From the NCBI RefSeq assembly GCF_001663375.1, contig NZ_LCTF01000016.1:1-48673 (forward strand): DNA of 48,673 nt. The letters run 5' to 3'. Positions 8,566-16,942 of the stretch are shown piece by piece. This stretch comes from Caldivirga sp. MU80 (GTDB lineage: Archaea; Thermoproteota; Thermoprotei; Thermoproteales; Thermocladiaceae). The notes beneath the pieces were generated by a model. The model saw only the letters and a list, made by a program, of their open reading frames with translations, had not been told where the DNA came from and searched no databases. Each line of letters begins with the position of its first letter. Within the stretch, counting starts at the first letter, position 1. The translations under genes and the position numbers were made by a program.

Positions 8566-8912
8566 GTCAACTGCACCGTTCTTAAGCAGGTAGTCGAAGT
8601 CCTCCCTAGCCTGCCCCTCAAGGTTAAGCAGTTTCTCCTGACTTGGCCCAAAGAATATTATCTTCAAGTCCTCAAACCTCCTATTAGCCACAGAGGCTGC
8701 GGCCATCCTTAGGGCTAGGTCCATCTTCTGGTCGCCGCTCATTATTAGGAAAACCACCTTAACCATGACTGGGCGAGGTAGTTGCTATTTAAATACGCTA
8801 CGTGGTCTATAGCCTGAAATTGCGGAAGCCATATTAAGGTGGCTTGGACTATGGGACCTGGTGATGATGCTTCACCCCACGTGAACCGTGATGATAAACT
8901 CCAATACTGACA

Positions 8913-9242
8913 TCACCTCGAGGCAAAGAACCCTATTAACAGCCCCACCAGGAATATGACTATCATGACTACTCCAAGGCTTAGGAGGAGCCCTGAGAGG
9001 AATGCCGCCGCGGCCAGTGAGAAGCCTAGGACATGAATGAGCACTGCCATGCCTCTCGGCGAGATTACACCGATTAGTAGCAGGATTAGTACTATGGCGC
9101 CTATCACTATAGCCGCCACTATGAGCTTTCTAATCAGGAAACCCACTAATATGCCCAGTACAAATACTATCAACGCCATGACAAGGCCGCCGATTACTGC
9201 ATCTATCGCCGTCATTATAATCAGTGAAGGCAGGTTAATCAT
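8913..9242 (-). CDS. Small hydrophobic membrane protein
   Basis: Family not recognised. The 109-residue product consists almost wholly of hydrophobic helices: about four transmembrane segments separated by short basic or proline-containing turns (FLIRKLIV, ISPRGMAV). No catalytic motif is visible. Start ATG 9242 is preceded by ACTTATAAAC about 26 bases upstream, so transcription from its own promoter is likely. The gap 8767-8912 on its 3' side holds no recognised gene; the gap 9243-9354 holds its promoter. Confidence 0.6.
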   Translation of the reverse strand: MINLPSLIIMTAIDAVIGGLVMALIVFVLGILVGFLIRKLIVAAIVIGAIVLILLLIGVISPRGMAVLIHVLGFSLAAAAFLSGLLLSLGVVMIVIFLVGLLIGFFASR

Positions 9243-9354
9243 AAACTAGGTACTATCTGGAGTTTATAAGTATAGCGTTACTCTTACTCATTGTTCATAG
9301 CTTCATCTACCTAGTGCTTATTTAAATTAGATGTACATCTAGCATGGAGATGTG

Positions 9355-10455
9355 CTATGCGCTAGGCCTTGTAACTACCTGTGTTATCCTCAGGCTTCTG
9401 TTGTAGGATAAGATGTTGCTCATGGATACCTCAACGTTTGGGTTGGGTATGCAGATTATTGACAGTGAGTCGTAGGTGACTATTAGCCTTATCGAGTTCC
9501 TAAGCCTATGGAAACTAAGCACTTGGCAGAGCCTATTCATCAGTGTTAGGTGGCTTGGCTTCAACTCATGGCTAATCATCCTCTCACCCCTGGACTCACT
9601 CAATATTGACCTTAACCTACCCCTAACCTCATTCATATAAGTCTCAACGGCGTCATACACACCCTCAAGCCTACCCATAACCACCCTACCTAGGGTGGCC
9701 AAGTCTATTATGGGGACCATTAGGCCATCATCTCTCTGTGTTGAGCGCCAAAGCATGGATTCGATGAAAACGTAGAGTAGGGCTGCATTAACACCGTTGA
9801 TGTATGGTGTGTTTAGGAGTAGATAGTCGGTGTATGAGCCCATGAAGCCGAACCTAAGGTTCTCGGTTATTATCGAGGACACTAGACCATCGGCATCACT
9901 AGCCTTAATGGCGCTAGGTTCAATTAGGGTGGGCCAGGGGTTCAGGTGGAGGGACTTCAATGGGTCGCTGTGTAGACTTAGTGGCAGTGACTGGCGCTTA
10001 AGCTCAACTAAACCATCATTAGCCATGGCGCTCAGGATGCCTGATGCATCGGCGCCGTTCTCATCTAGGGTTAATCCAACTAGGTAGGTTAAGTAAAGCC
10101 TCCTGGCTATGGTTGGCCAATTGTTCAACGGCCCTATGGTGGTTGGGTCGATGACCTGCTGGAGGTTGCTGGGCGTGTGGCTAAGCAGGATTACATTGCC
10201 CTGTGGGTTAGCTTGAACATTATTCTCAAGCCCAATCAGCAGCGTAATATCGTAACCCTGAATGAGCTTAAGAACCCTCTCATCGTTAATCGAACCGGCG
10301 AAGGTTAGGTGTGTTTCAAGGCCCAGGTAATACCTAACCATGAGCAGGGCTAGGGCCAGGGTGACACTGTGGGTAGATGGGAAGGTCACCATGAGTAGTG
10401 GTTTACTGTTCCTAATTATGGGCTCTATGAGCGTTATCCCCCTATAACCCCTCAC
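9355..10455 (-). CDS. Conserved hypothetical protein, possibly a degenerate DHH/RecJ-Cdc45-like fold
   Basis: A 366-residue soluble protein. The start PLLMVTFPSTHSVTLALALL, followed by a second strand-helix unit (TLLIGLENN) and NVILLSHTPSN, is laid out like the first domain of DHH phosphoesterases, where the last motif would be the DHH box. Here the catalytic aspartates and histidines are mostly missing. Crenarchaeal GINS-associated Cdc45/RecJ-like proteins are likewise inactive and of similar length, so this is one candidate for that replication factor. The link rests on motif layout only. The start is a GTG at 10455, divergent from the agmatinase gene. Confidence 0.4.
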   Translation of the reverse strand: MRGYRGITLIEPIIRNSKPLLMVTFPSTHSVTLALALLMVRYYLGLETHLTFAGSINDERVLKLIQGYDITLLIGLENNVQANPQGNVILLSHTPSNLQQVIDPTTIGPLNNWPTIARRLYLTYLVGLTLDENGADASGILSAMANDGLVELKRQSLPLSLHSDPLKSLHLNPWPTLIEPSAIKASDADGLVSSIITENLRFGFMGSYTDYLLLNTPYINGVNAALLYVFIESMLWRSTQRDDGLMVPIIDLATLGRVVMGRLEGVYDAVETYMNEVRGRLRSILSESRGERMISHELKPSHLTLMNRLCQVLSFHRLRNSIRLIVTYDSLSIICIPNPNVEVSMSNILSYNRSLRITQVVTRPSA

Positions 10456-10535
10456 AGTTTAACGCATACGCACCACCTTTTTAACGCTCACACCAACCAC
10501 GTTAAGTACAAAAACACACCCAAGGCTGGCTGGTA

Positions 10536-11450
10536 ATGCTCCATGAGCCAAGTAATCCGCTGTTCGGCGTGAACAACCCCAAGGGTAGGGTGATAGTGGT
10601 GGGCATACCGATGGAGGACACGGTTAGCTTTAAGCCAGGGACAAGGTTCTCCCCAGGGGTGCTCAGGTTCATTTCACCATACCTTGAGGCAACCCCAACC
10701 GAGCACCTGGGTGTTGAACCACTGGGTGAATTTAGGGATGTTGGTGATGTACCACTGCTCCAGGGTGAGGCTGAGGTTAACCTGGGCAGGGTTAGGGAGG
10801 TTGAGGCTGGGCTACTGGGGAGTGGGCTCGTGGTTAACATTGGTGGTGAGCACACGTTATCGCTAGCCGTGGCTAAGGCCATTAGGGATAGGTTCGGTGA
10901 ACTTGGTGCCTTCATACAGTTCGACGCCCACCTAGACCTAAGGAGTGAGTGGCCGCTTGGGCAGGGGTTAAGCCACGCCACCTTCGGTAGGTTGCTCAAC
11001 ACCGAGGTTAAGCCGTCAATGTACGTTAACCTGGGCTTCAGAGGTTACGATGAGGAGGAGCTTGACTTCGCCGTGAAGCTACGCAAATCAATTCTCCTGG
11101 ACTCCGTGGAGTTAATGAGCATAAGCCCAGTGGGGCTACATGAAGTGCTCTCCGGTTTAACGGATATTAAGGCCCCCATACACCTATCCATAGACATGGA
11201 CGTCTTCGACCCAACCATAGCCCCAGGGGTTGGTAACCCTGAGTCGGGAGGCGTTGACTATTGGGCAGTCTACAGAGCGCTTAGCGTGCTAATGCCCATG
11301 GTGGCGGATAGGTTAGTCGCCGTTGACGTGGTGGAGTACTCACCCCCAAATGACCAGTCCAATGCGACAGCCTCATTGACGCTGAAGTTGATAGTGGACA
11401 TAGCAAACCTGTACCTATGGAGCATCAGGTGCAGGAGTGCCCGTGGTTAA
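10536..11450 (+). CDS. speB: Agmatinase/arginase-family ureohydrolase
   Basis: A binuclear manganese hydrolase, probably converting agmatine to putrescine and urea in polyamine synthesis. Metal ligands are visible in order: NIGGEHTLSLA, FIQFDAHLDLR (DAHxD) and LSIDMDVFDPTIAPG (DxDxxDP). The length of 304 residues is normal. Agmatinase is favoured over arginase because crenarchaea make polyamines through arginine decarboxylase. Formiminoglutamase-like specificity cannot be excluded. ATG 10536 was chosen; TACAAAAAC just upstream of it is a weak promoter candidate. Confidence 0.88.
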   Translation: MLHEPSNPLFGVNNPKGRVIVVGIPMEDTVSFKPGTRFSPGVLRFISPYLEATPTEHLGVEPLGEFRDVGDVPLLQGEAEVNLGRVREVEAGLLGSGLVVNIGGEHTLSLAVAKAIRDRFGELGAFIQFDAHLDLRSEWPLGQGLSHATFGRLLNTEVKPSMYVNLGFRGYDEEELDFAVKLRKSILLDSVELMSISPVGLHEVLSGLTDIKAPIHLSIDMDVFDPTIAPGVGNPESGGVDYWAVYRALSVLMPMVADRLVAVDVVEYSPPNDQSNATASLTLKLIVDIANLYLWSIRCRSARG

Positions 11451-11477
11451 AATTTAAGAGGCGTTGAATAGGGTTAC

Positions 11478-11924
11478 CTAGAAGTTTAACTCCCCTAGGT
11501 TACCCAGGTCGCTTGTTGCCTTCTCAGAAAGCACATCATTACTGACGGATATGCTGTACCTAAGCCTATACGTGTAAACCAAGGCACCCGACTCCTCAGT
11601 GGGTTGTAGACTCAACTCACCGTTAATATCGGCATGACCCTTCTCTACACCATTCCTAAGCAGGCTCCACCTCATGGACACTACCAGCTTATCCCCACTC
11701 CTCTCAACACTCCACTTCCTCTCCCCAGGCTGCAAATCATAGGTGGTGGCGTACTCCTTAACCATATTGGTGAATGAGCCACCCTCCCCAAGGGGCTGGG
11801 ATAACCCAGCCTCCCTGGGCCACCTCTCAAGTCTCCTCAACCGAGCCTCCTCGGGTGTATCCTTACTGAACCTTATTGGCACCTCTATCTCCGTTTCGTA
11901 AACCACAGTGTACTCGGATGACAT
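11478..11924 (-). CDS. Hypothetical protein, beta-rich
   Basis: Not recognised. The 148-residue product has alternating polar/hydrophobic segments (EYTVVYETEIEVPIRFS, KLVVSMRWSLLR, ALVYTYRLRYSISVSNDV) suggesting an antiparallel beta-sheet protein, perhaps with a lipid- or ligand-binding helix-grip shape. No signal peptide, membrane segment or cysteines are seen. It is convergent with the agmatinase gene and divergent from the DUF131 pair. Confidence 0.55.
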   Translation of the reverse strand: MSSEYTVVYETEIEVPIRFSKDTPEEARLRRLERWPREAGLSQPLGEGGSFTNMVKEYATTYDLQPGERKWSVERSGDKLVVSMRWSLLRNGVEKGHADINGELSLQPTEESGALVYTYRLRYSISVSNDVLSEKATSDLGNLGELNF

Positions 11925-12012
11925 AGTAACCGCGCCTAAGCTAGGTTAATTAATGTTTTCACATGTTAATTTGAGAAATCTTTATTAAAGGGGTTACCAC
12001 TGTGAAGGCCAT

Positions 12013-12288
12013 ATGGCGGTTAACGGAGTTGATCTACTGACTCTGAGCATACTCCTAGCCTTTATACTTGTGGTAGTGGGGGTAATGTTGATTATTGCAG
12101 ATGCAGCCAGGGGTAAAGGGGACGAGGAGGGTAGGGGAAATGCCAAGTACGGTGGGGTGGTTGTCATTGGGCCCGTACCCATTGTCTTCGGGAATGATTC
12201 ATCGGTGGTTAAGTGGGCCATCATATTAACCATAGTTGTGATACTTGTCTTCGCATTACTCATACTACTGCCGATGATGGGTGTTTAA
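12013..12288 (+). CDS. DUF131 (TIGR00304-type) membrane protein, first copy
   Basis: A 91-residue archaeal membrane protein with an N-terminal and a C-terminal hydrophobic helix around a short loop. The signature YGGVVVIGPVPIVFGND is the conserved core of the DUF131 family. Its function is unknown. TTTATTAAAG at 11981-11990 lies about 27 bases before the ATG, suggesting a leaderless transcript. A second family member begins immediately after its stop codon, so the two are probably one operon and may form a complex. Confidence 0.8.
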   Translation: MAVNGVDLLTLSILLAFILVVVGVMLIIADAARGKGDEEGRGNAKYGGVVVIGPVPIVFGNDSSVVKWAIILTIVVILVFALLILLPMMGV

Positions 12289-12289
12289 C

Positions 12290-12580
12290 ATGAGGCTCTA
12301 TCAAGTTGGCCTAGCGCTAATATTCGCCGCCGTGCTCATACCGATAATAGCCATTGTCCTAACGGCATTAACCACCCAGCCAAGTGGAGTCACCTGGGGT
12401 GGGGCCATCCTGGTCTTCCCAATACCAATAGCCATAGTGCTGGGCAATAAACCAACCATAGTAACCGCCCTATCCTGGGTTATGCTAGTAGTCTTCGTAA
12501 TCTTCCTAGTACTCTTCATAGTTATGCTGCTTCGCTCAAGGGGGATTAGGCCTAGTGGCCTTGACTCATCAGGTGTTTAA
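12290..12580 (+). CDS. DUF131 (TIGR00304-type) membrane protein, second copy
   Basis: A 97-residue paralogue of the preceding gene. It has the same layout: an N-terminal helix, the core WGGAILVFPIPIAIVLGNK in the position of the family signature, and a C-terminal helix (LVVFVIFLVLFIVMLL). The ATG at 12290 follows the previous stop codon by one base; an in-frame GTG at 12281 is an alternative start. The last 12 bases overlap convergently with the next minus-strand gene. Confidence 0.78.
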   Translation: MRLYQVGLALIFAAVLIPIIAIVLTALTTQPSGVTWGGAILVFPIPIAIVLGNKPTIVTALSWVMLVVFVIFLVLFIVMLLRSRGIRPSGLDSSGV

Positions 12581-13066
12581 CTCCATTATTATGAGCCTCC
12601 TCCCATCCTGGCCCGGCAGTATGAAAGTTAACTTATATGAGTCACCGAACATTATGGCGGATACATCATTCCCCAGGTGGACCTCACCATCAATGCTATG
12701 TATCATGCATGATTCACAGCCCCTAGCCTCCTCAATAATGCCCCTTATCACGTTAGGTATGTTAGTGCCATCCGTGGTTAAGGCCACCAGCAACTCGCCA
12801 TGGTCACCGTGGGAGTGGTAATCGGCGCTAGCATGGTACTCGCTCTTAATGGCATCAACGACCTTACTTAAATCCTCCATGAACCCAGGGGGTGCTGTAT
12901 GCTGGTGATGCTCCTCACCCTCTTCACCCTCCTCATCCTCAGTGGCTGGGATGACCACTATGTTGAGCACCAGTTCAAGCTTATCCGAGGCCCCAATCCT
13001 CTTAAGCTCATTCCCAAGTCTCCTCCACTCCTCAAGCCCAAGTTTAACTTGCTTGAAATCAAACAC
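12569..13066 (-). CDS. Hypothetical protein with acidic, histidine-rich loop
   Basis: Family not recognised. The 165-residue protein has an N-terminal helix-strand unit (GLEEWRRLGNELKRIG, LELVLNIVVIPA), then an acidic and His-rich loop (EDEEGEEGEEHHQH) and a second histidine group, YHASADYHSHGDHGE. This suggests metal binding, but no known motif is complete. A CESC pair lies near residue 117. A TATA (CTTATAAATCCC on the minus strand, near 13090) precedes it. It overlaps the second DUF131 gene by 12 bases tail to tail. Confidence 0.6.
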   Translation of the reverse strand: MFDFKQVKLGLEEWRRLGNELKRIGASDKLELVLNIVVIPATEDEEGEEGEEHHQHTAPPGFMEDLSKVVDAIKSEYHASADYHSHGDHGELLVALTTDGTNIPNVIRGIIEEARGCESCMIHSIDGEVHLGNDVSAIMFGDSYKLTFILPGQDGRRLIIMELNT

Positions 13067-13119
13067 AACCAGTCACGTTAACCGGGATTTATAAGACTAT
13101 CCCACTGGGCAATTAAGCT

Positions 13120-13245
13120 AAGACAGGAAGACACGCCTATTCGCCACCATTTCTCAGTGGGTGGCGGTTTAGTGGCCCGCCATCTACCTCTCAACGGTCA
13201 CCCGCAGTTCCCAGCCCTACGGATCTCGGGACCCCAGGGTCATTA
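13120..13245. other. GC-rich, hairpin-containing intergenic block
   Basis: The gap of about 370 bases between 13067 and 13442 holds no convincing protein gene. Its middle part is GC rich against A/T-rich flanks and contains a strong hairpin, CGCCACC/GGTGGCG (13142-13148 with 13161-13167). Minus-strand GACC/GGTC pairing at the distal end adds a second stem. A TATA-like ATTTATGA on the minus strand near 13273 sits about 26 bases before the block. An unassigned structured RNA is possible; no known family was matched. Confidence 0.3.
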
Positions 13246-13442
13246 GCAAATGTGTTGAGGTTTAGTTTCATAAATCTTTTGGAGGATAGCCACAAATAAG
13301 TTATGAGTAACCGTAAATAATAATGAAGACAGAAACAGTCTATAGATAACCACAGGCAAACCTTATACGGCCTCCGGCATCTAACCCCTAGTGTTTAGGC
13401 AATACAGGGTTAACTTTATTTAGGGTCGTGGTTGTGGTTCAT

Positions 13443-14102
13443 GTGGCTAGGCTCCTCATTGTAAGCGACTCAAGTAGGTTTAGTGTGAGTAAATTGGCCG
13501 GCGAATTGGCTAGCATGGGCAACCAGGTCACCCAACTTAACCTAGATAACGAACCATTTAACCAACGCCTAGCCAACAACTACGACCTTGTGGTCTTCAC
13601 GGCCATTAATCCATACACGGCATTGTCAATAGCGTTAACAGTCAGTAGGAGCATTAATGATGCAGTGGGTATGTTGAACTCCCTATCGGTAGTCAAGCTA
13701 CTTAAGGAGCAGGGGATTGAGTATGAGCTGGTTGCTGGTGATGAGGCCGTTAAGAGGGTGTTCACCAAGGGTCCCTACTACTTCAACACGGCCTGGTCCC
13801 TAGGCCTAGGGGGGTTTGTGGATACTGTTGAGGGGGCTAGGAGCATACTTGAGTATAGGCACTACCTGAAGAACCCACTATCACTAGTCTCAGTACTAGT
13901 CCACATTAGTAATGCCCAAGAGTCCAAGGTATTCGCCACGGTTAGGCATGAGAGGTACGGTGAGGTATTGAGGAGACTTAACGTCCAGTTCGCCGAGTTA
14001 ACAATAGTCAACGGCGTGATAGTTGAGGCTAACCCAACACCAGAGGTGCCGTTGGGAAGTGTTAGGGAAGTGGCTGAGGTGATTAACAGTAATGTCAAGT
14101 GA
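13443..14102 (+). CDS. Hypothetical protein resembling an ATP-grasp (RimK/LysX-like) N-terminal domain
   Basis: A protein of about 219 residues. The beginning, ARLLIVSDSSRFSVSKLAGE, then YDLVVFTAINPYTALSIALT and SLSVVKLLKEQGIEYELVAG, follows the pre-ATP-grasp domain plan of RimK/LysX ligases. The glycine-rich ATP loop and metal ligands of a working ATP-grasp are not visible, so it may be a non-catalytic relative. GTG 13443 is preferred over GTG 13428 because TTTATTTA lies about 25 bases before it. It overlaps the Pcc1-like gene by 11 bases, so the two are co-transcribed. Confidence 0.5.
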   Translation: MARLLIVSDSSRFSVSKLAGELASMGNQVTQLNLDNEPFNQRLANNYDLVVFTAINPYTALSIALTVSRSINDAVGMLNSLSVVKLLKEQGIEYELVAGDEAVKRVFTKGPYYFNTAWSLGLGGFVDTVEGARSILEYRHYLKNPLSLVSVLVHISNAQESKVFATVRHERYGEVLRRLNVQFAELTIVNGVIVEANPTPEVPLGSVREVAEVINSNVK

Positions 14103-14343
14103 ACTGGAGGTTACCTTAAGGATTAGGGTAATGGACTGCTCAGACGTAGTCAAGGCGCTAATGGTTGACGAGGTTAATCTACCAAAAGGCATTAGGACTA
14201 GTATTGAGTGCAGTGGCGATGAATTACGGTACACGCTGAGGGCTGAGGTAGGTAACCCAAGGAACGTGCTATCCGCCTGGAACACCATCGATGACCTGCT
14301 TAGGAACTTAAAGGCTATTCTCTCAATTCAGATTCATCAATAG
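14092..14343 (+). CDS. pcc1: KEOPS complex subunit Pcc1-like protein
   Basis: An 83-residue protein whose length and pattern match Pcc1, the dimerising subunit of the KEOPS complex that makes t6A in tRNA. It begins with a beta strand (LEVTLRIRVMDCSDVVKALM), continues through a central strand pair (IRTSIECSGDELRYTLRAEV) and ends in the long helix NVLSAWNTIDDLLRNLKAI, where family members carry the LRA.LNS-type segment. The asparagine-serine core is replaced here by WNTIDD, so divergence is noted. It overlaps the preceding gene. Confidence 0.6.
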   Translation: MSSELEVTLRIRVMDCSDVVKALMVDEVNLPKGIRTSIECSGDELRYTLRAEVGNPRNVLSAWNTIDDLLRNLKAILSIQIHQ

Positions 14344-14511
14344 TACTCTCATTAATAAGAATGTGTACTATTAATTAAGTTCTGGTTAAAATACATGAAT
14401 CCAAACTAAGGAACATTAATCTTGAAGCACTCCGCCGTAAAATCCCTTAAAAGGTTAGGTTTTTCTCTTAAGCTATAAGGATTAAAAATACCGGTGAGGT
14501 TGGTTTTGGGT

Positions 14512-15810
14512 ATGCAGGACTTCATCCACGTTAAGGATGTTGCATCGGTTGGGGAGGGTAAGCTGGTTAGTGTTAGGGGTTGGGTTTATAGGAAAAGGGA
14601 GATCGGTGGAAAGGTCTTCATAGTGGTTAGGGACTCAACGGGCATTGTCCAGGCGGTTGTGGGTAAGGATAACGGTGACGCCTTTAAGAAGGCTGAGCAG
14701 CTTAACATAGAGTCCTCACTGGTGTTGAGGGGCTACGTTAAGAGGGAGCCTAGGGCACCTGGGGGTTTTGAGATCCAGGTCATTGACATTCCATGGAGCT
14801 TCGTTGGTTGGCAGTTCCCCATAAACGAGGACGCTGCTAAGGCTGACTCGGAGTACCTGCTCGACATGAGGCACCTGTGGGTTAGGAGTAGGAGGATGCA
14901 GTCGGTGTTGAAGATTAGGGATACGGTCTTTGGGGCCATACACGAGTGGTTTAGGGGCAACGGCTACTATGAGGTCCAGGCGCCCATGTTCATAACCTCG
15001 GCTGTTGAGGGTGGGTCAACGCTCTTCGAGGTTAACTACTTCGACTCTAAGGCATACCTAACCCAGTCATCCCAGTTCTACCTAGAAGCCCTAATATTCT
15101 CACTGGAGAAGGTCTACACAGTGGCCCCAAGCTTCAGGGCTGAGAAGTCTAGGACGCGTAGGCACCTGACCGAGTTCTGGCATGCGGAGGCTGAGGTGGC
15201 TTGGGCTGGGCTTGAGGACATTTTCACGGTCACCGAGAACCTGATAAGCCACGTGGTTAAGAGGGTCCTTGAGAGGAACCTAGAGGAGTTAAGCATACTG
15301 GGTAGGAGGACCGAACCCCTTGAGAACGTTAAGCCACCCTTCCCGAGGGTGAGTTACGACGAGGCAATAGGCATACTCAACAGGAAGGGGTTTGACTTGA
15401 AGTGGGGCAGTGATATAGGTGCTGATGAGGAGAGGGCGTTAACCCTTGAGTTCACTCAACCAATACACCTGCACCACTTCCCCGAGCAGGTTAAGGCATT
15501 CTACCACAGGAATGACCCAGCTAGGCCTGAGACGACGCTAAGCGTCGACGTACTCGCCCCCGAGGGTTATGGGGAGGTTGTGGGTGGTGGGGAGCGTATA
15601 TTTGACTACGATGAGCTCGTGGGCAAAATAAGGAGGTTTAACCTAAACCCGGATGACTACCAGTGGTACCTTGATCTCAGGAGGTATGGTTCAGTCCCCC
15701 ACGCAGGCTTCGGCCTTGGGGTGGATAGGCTGGTCATGTGGATATGCGGACTTGATCACATTAGGGATGCATTACCCTTCCCAAGGGACATGAGGAGGCT
15801 TAAACCCTAG
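14512..15810 (+). CDS. asnS: Asparaginyl-tRNA synthetase (class II)
   Basis: Charges tRNA-Asn. An N-terminal OB-fold anticodon-binding domain (SVRGWVYRKREIGGKVFIVV) is followed by the class II catalytic core: motif 2 (FRAEKSRTRRHLTEFWHAEAE) and motif 3 (GFGLGVDRLVMW). The HAEAEVAW stretch is typical of AsnRS, where AspRS has a different sequence. The length of 432 residues is normal. ATG 14512 is chosen because ATTAAAAATA ends about 24 bases upstream; an earlier in-frame GTG at 14494 is less likely. The 14344-14511 gap holds only this promoter. Confidence 0.92.
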   Translation: MQDFIHVKDVASVGEGKLVSVRGWVYRKREIGGKVFIVVRDSTGIVQAVVGKDNGDAFKKAEQLNIESSLVLRGYVKREPRAPGGFEIQVIDIPWSFVGWQFPINEDAAKADSEYLLDMRHLWVRSRRMQSVLKIRDTVFGAIHEWFRGNGYYEVQAPMFITSAVEGGSTLFEVNYFDSKAYLTQSSQFYLEALIFSLEKVYTVAPSFRAEKSRTRRHLTEFWHAEAEVAWAGLEDIFTVTENLISHVVKRVLERNLEELSILGRRTEPLENVKPPFPRVSYDEAIGILNRKGFDLKWGSDIGADEERALTLEFTQPIHLHHFPEQVKAFYHRNDPARPETTLSVDVLAPEGYGEVVGGGERIFDYDELVGKIRRFNLNPDDYQWYLDLRRYGSVPHAGFGLGVDRLVMWICGLDHIRDALPFPRDMRRLKP

Positions 15811-16160
15811 ATTACTGAGGCTATGGCTATTAGTATCATCATTATGGAGGCTGAGGATAAGGCGGCCGTTGTAAGGGCAATAATCCTCCTCATCCTGGCG
15901 AGAACCTCCTCATGAACGTAGATGGCCATTGACACGTCCAAGAAACTATCCTTAACAGCAAACACTGACATTACAAACACGGCCACGTCAAGTATGGCTA
16001 TGGAGACCAACTCATACACGAACCCACTTGAGCGTGCCGCTGAGCCAAGGTGGATGAACAGTTCGTTGACCCCTAGGTAACCGTGAACCATGGCTACCGT
16101 GGAGAGGAGTATAGCCACTATGCTCAATCCAAGTAATACATAGACCGCCTTAATGTTCAT
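15807..16160 (-). CDS. Hypothetical four-helix membrane protein
   Basis: Not recognised. The 117-residue product has about four hydrophobic segments (AVYVLLGLSIVAILLSTVAM, the region around ELVSIAILDVAVFVMSVFAV, and the C-terminal ALTTAALSSASIMMILIAIA) linked by a basic loop containing EEVLARMRRI. Its stop overlaps the end of asnS tail to tail by four bases. Confidence 0.55.
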   Translation of the reverse strand: MNIKAVYVLLGLSIVAILLSTVAMVHGYLGVNELFIHLGSAARSSGFVYELVSIAILDVAVFVMSVFAVKDSFLDVSMAIYVHEEVLARMRRIIALTTAALSSASIMMILIAIASVI

Positions 16161-16199
16161 TAAATGTGCCTAACTCATTAATTGTTTAAATAGGTTGCG

Positions 16200-16883
16200 T
16201 CATCTGGGTATGGTACCCCCAGACCTATAGTACATGCACTTATCCCTAATTGGGCACTCACCGCAATGTGGTCTCCTACTTCTGCAAATCCTCCTACCGA
16301 ACTCTATTAAGCCCAGGTGTACCCTTAGGTAATCCCCGGGGCTCAGTATGCTCCTCCAAAATAGGCTGACATCCTCATATCCACCCACCACGCCGAGCCT
16401 ATGGCTAATCCTCATTATGTGGGTGTCCACTGGGAAGGTTGGCCTACCTATGTTCAGCAGCACCACGTCAGCGGTCTTAGGCCCAACCCCAGGTAGGCTC
16501 ATTAGTGTCCTCCTAGCCTCATCAGTATCCATGTTCCTAATGAACTCCAGTGACCCACCGTACTTCGTGTTCACTACGGTGGCTAGCTTAATTAACCTAT
16601 CCGCCCTTTGCCTAAAGGACCCTATTGGCCTAAGTAAACCCTCCAACTCCAGCCTACTGAGGCTCAGTATAGATGAAGGTGTTATTGACCCCAACCTAGC
16701 CTTAAGATCCCTGTAAACCCTAGTGGCAACCTTATCACTAGTGTTCTGGGTTAGCATAACGGCCACTAGGCCCTCGAATATTGATACACCCCTGGTGAAG
16801 ACCCACCTACCCAGGAACTCCCCCTCATCAATCTTAACTAGGGATATGGCCTTAAGGGCATCATCCCTTGTTAAACTTACCAT
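16200..16883 (-). CDS. nth: Endonuclease III-like DNA glycosylase/AP lyase
   Basis: Base-excision repair of oxidised pyrimidines. The 227-residue protein carries the helix-hairpin-helix LMSLPGVGPKTADVVLLN followed by PVDTHIMRISHRLG, with the catalytic aspartate in VDTH. A C-terminal iron-sulfur loop has the exact C-x6-C-x2-C-x5-C spacing (CRSRRPHCGECPIRDKC). The catalytic lysine expected in the HhH (LPGVGPKTA) is present, consistent with a bifunctional enzyme. Thermophilic relatives with thymine-mismatch (Mig-like) specificity share these motifs and cannot be ruled out. Confidence 0.9.
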   Translation of the reverse strand: MVSLTRDDALKAISLVKIDEGEFLGRWVFTRGVSIFEGLVAVMLTQNTSDKVATRVYRDLKARLGSITPSSILSLSRLELEGLLRPIGSFRQRADRLIKLATVVNTKYGGSLEFIRNMDTDEARRTLMSLPGVGPKTADVVLLNIGRPTFPVDTHIMRISHRLGVVGGYEDVSLFWRSILSPGDYLRVHLGLIEFGRRICRSRRPHCGECPIRDKCMYYRSGGTIPR

Positions 16884-16942
16884 GGCTGGACTTGGGTCAC
16901 CGTTAATTTAAAGTATATGGATTTGTTCACCTGGCCGGTGCC

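Larger units (their letters stand above)
8172..8766 (-). pseudogene. DsrE-like gene interrupted by a 262-bp transposon
   Basis: Two halves of one gene flank the element at 8304-8565. The 5' half (8766-8566) encodes exactly 67 codons ending KNGAVD. The 3' half (8303-8172) encodes SACINYAKGRGIDSSLLKIK and a further 23 residues before TAG. Joining them at the element borders gives an unbroken 110-residue DsrE/F-like protein whose junction reads GAVDSACINYAKG. The N-terminus VKVVFLIMSGDQKMDLALRM and the cysteine at the junction agree with the family. As it stands, translation would run into the element and end as a 129-residue fusion. The lack of other damage suggests a recent insertion. Confidence 0.85.

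Noticed and set aside
13120..13245. Split-tRNA half in the GC-rich gap
   Set aside because: Split tRNAs occur in this lineage, but no T-loop (GTTCRAN) or D-arm pattern could be fitted on either strand.
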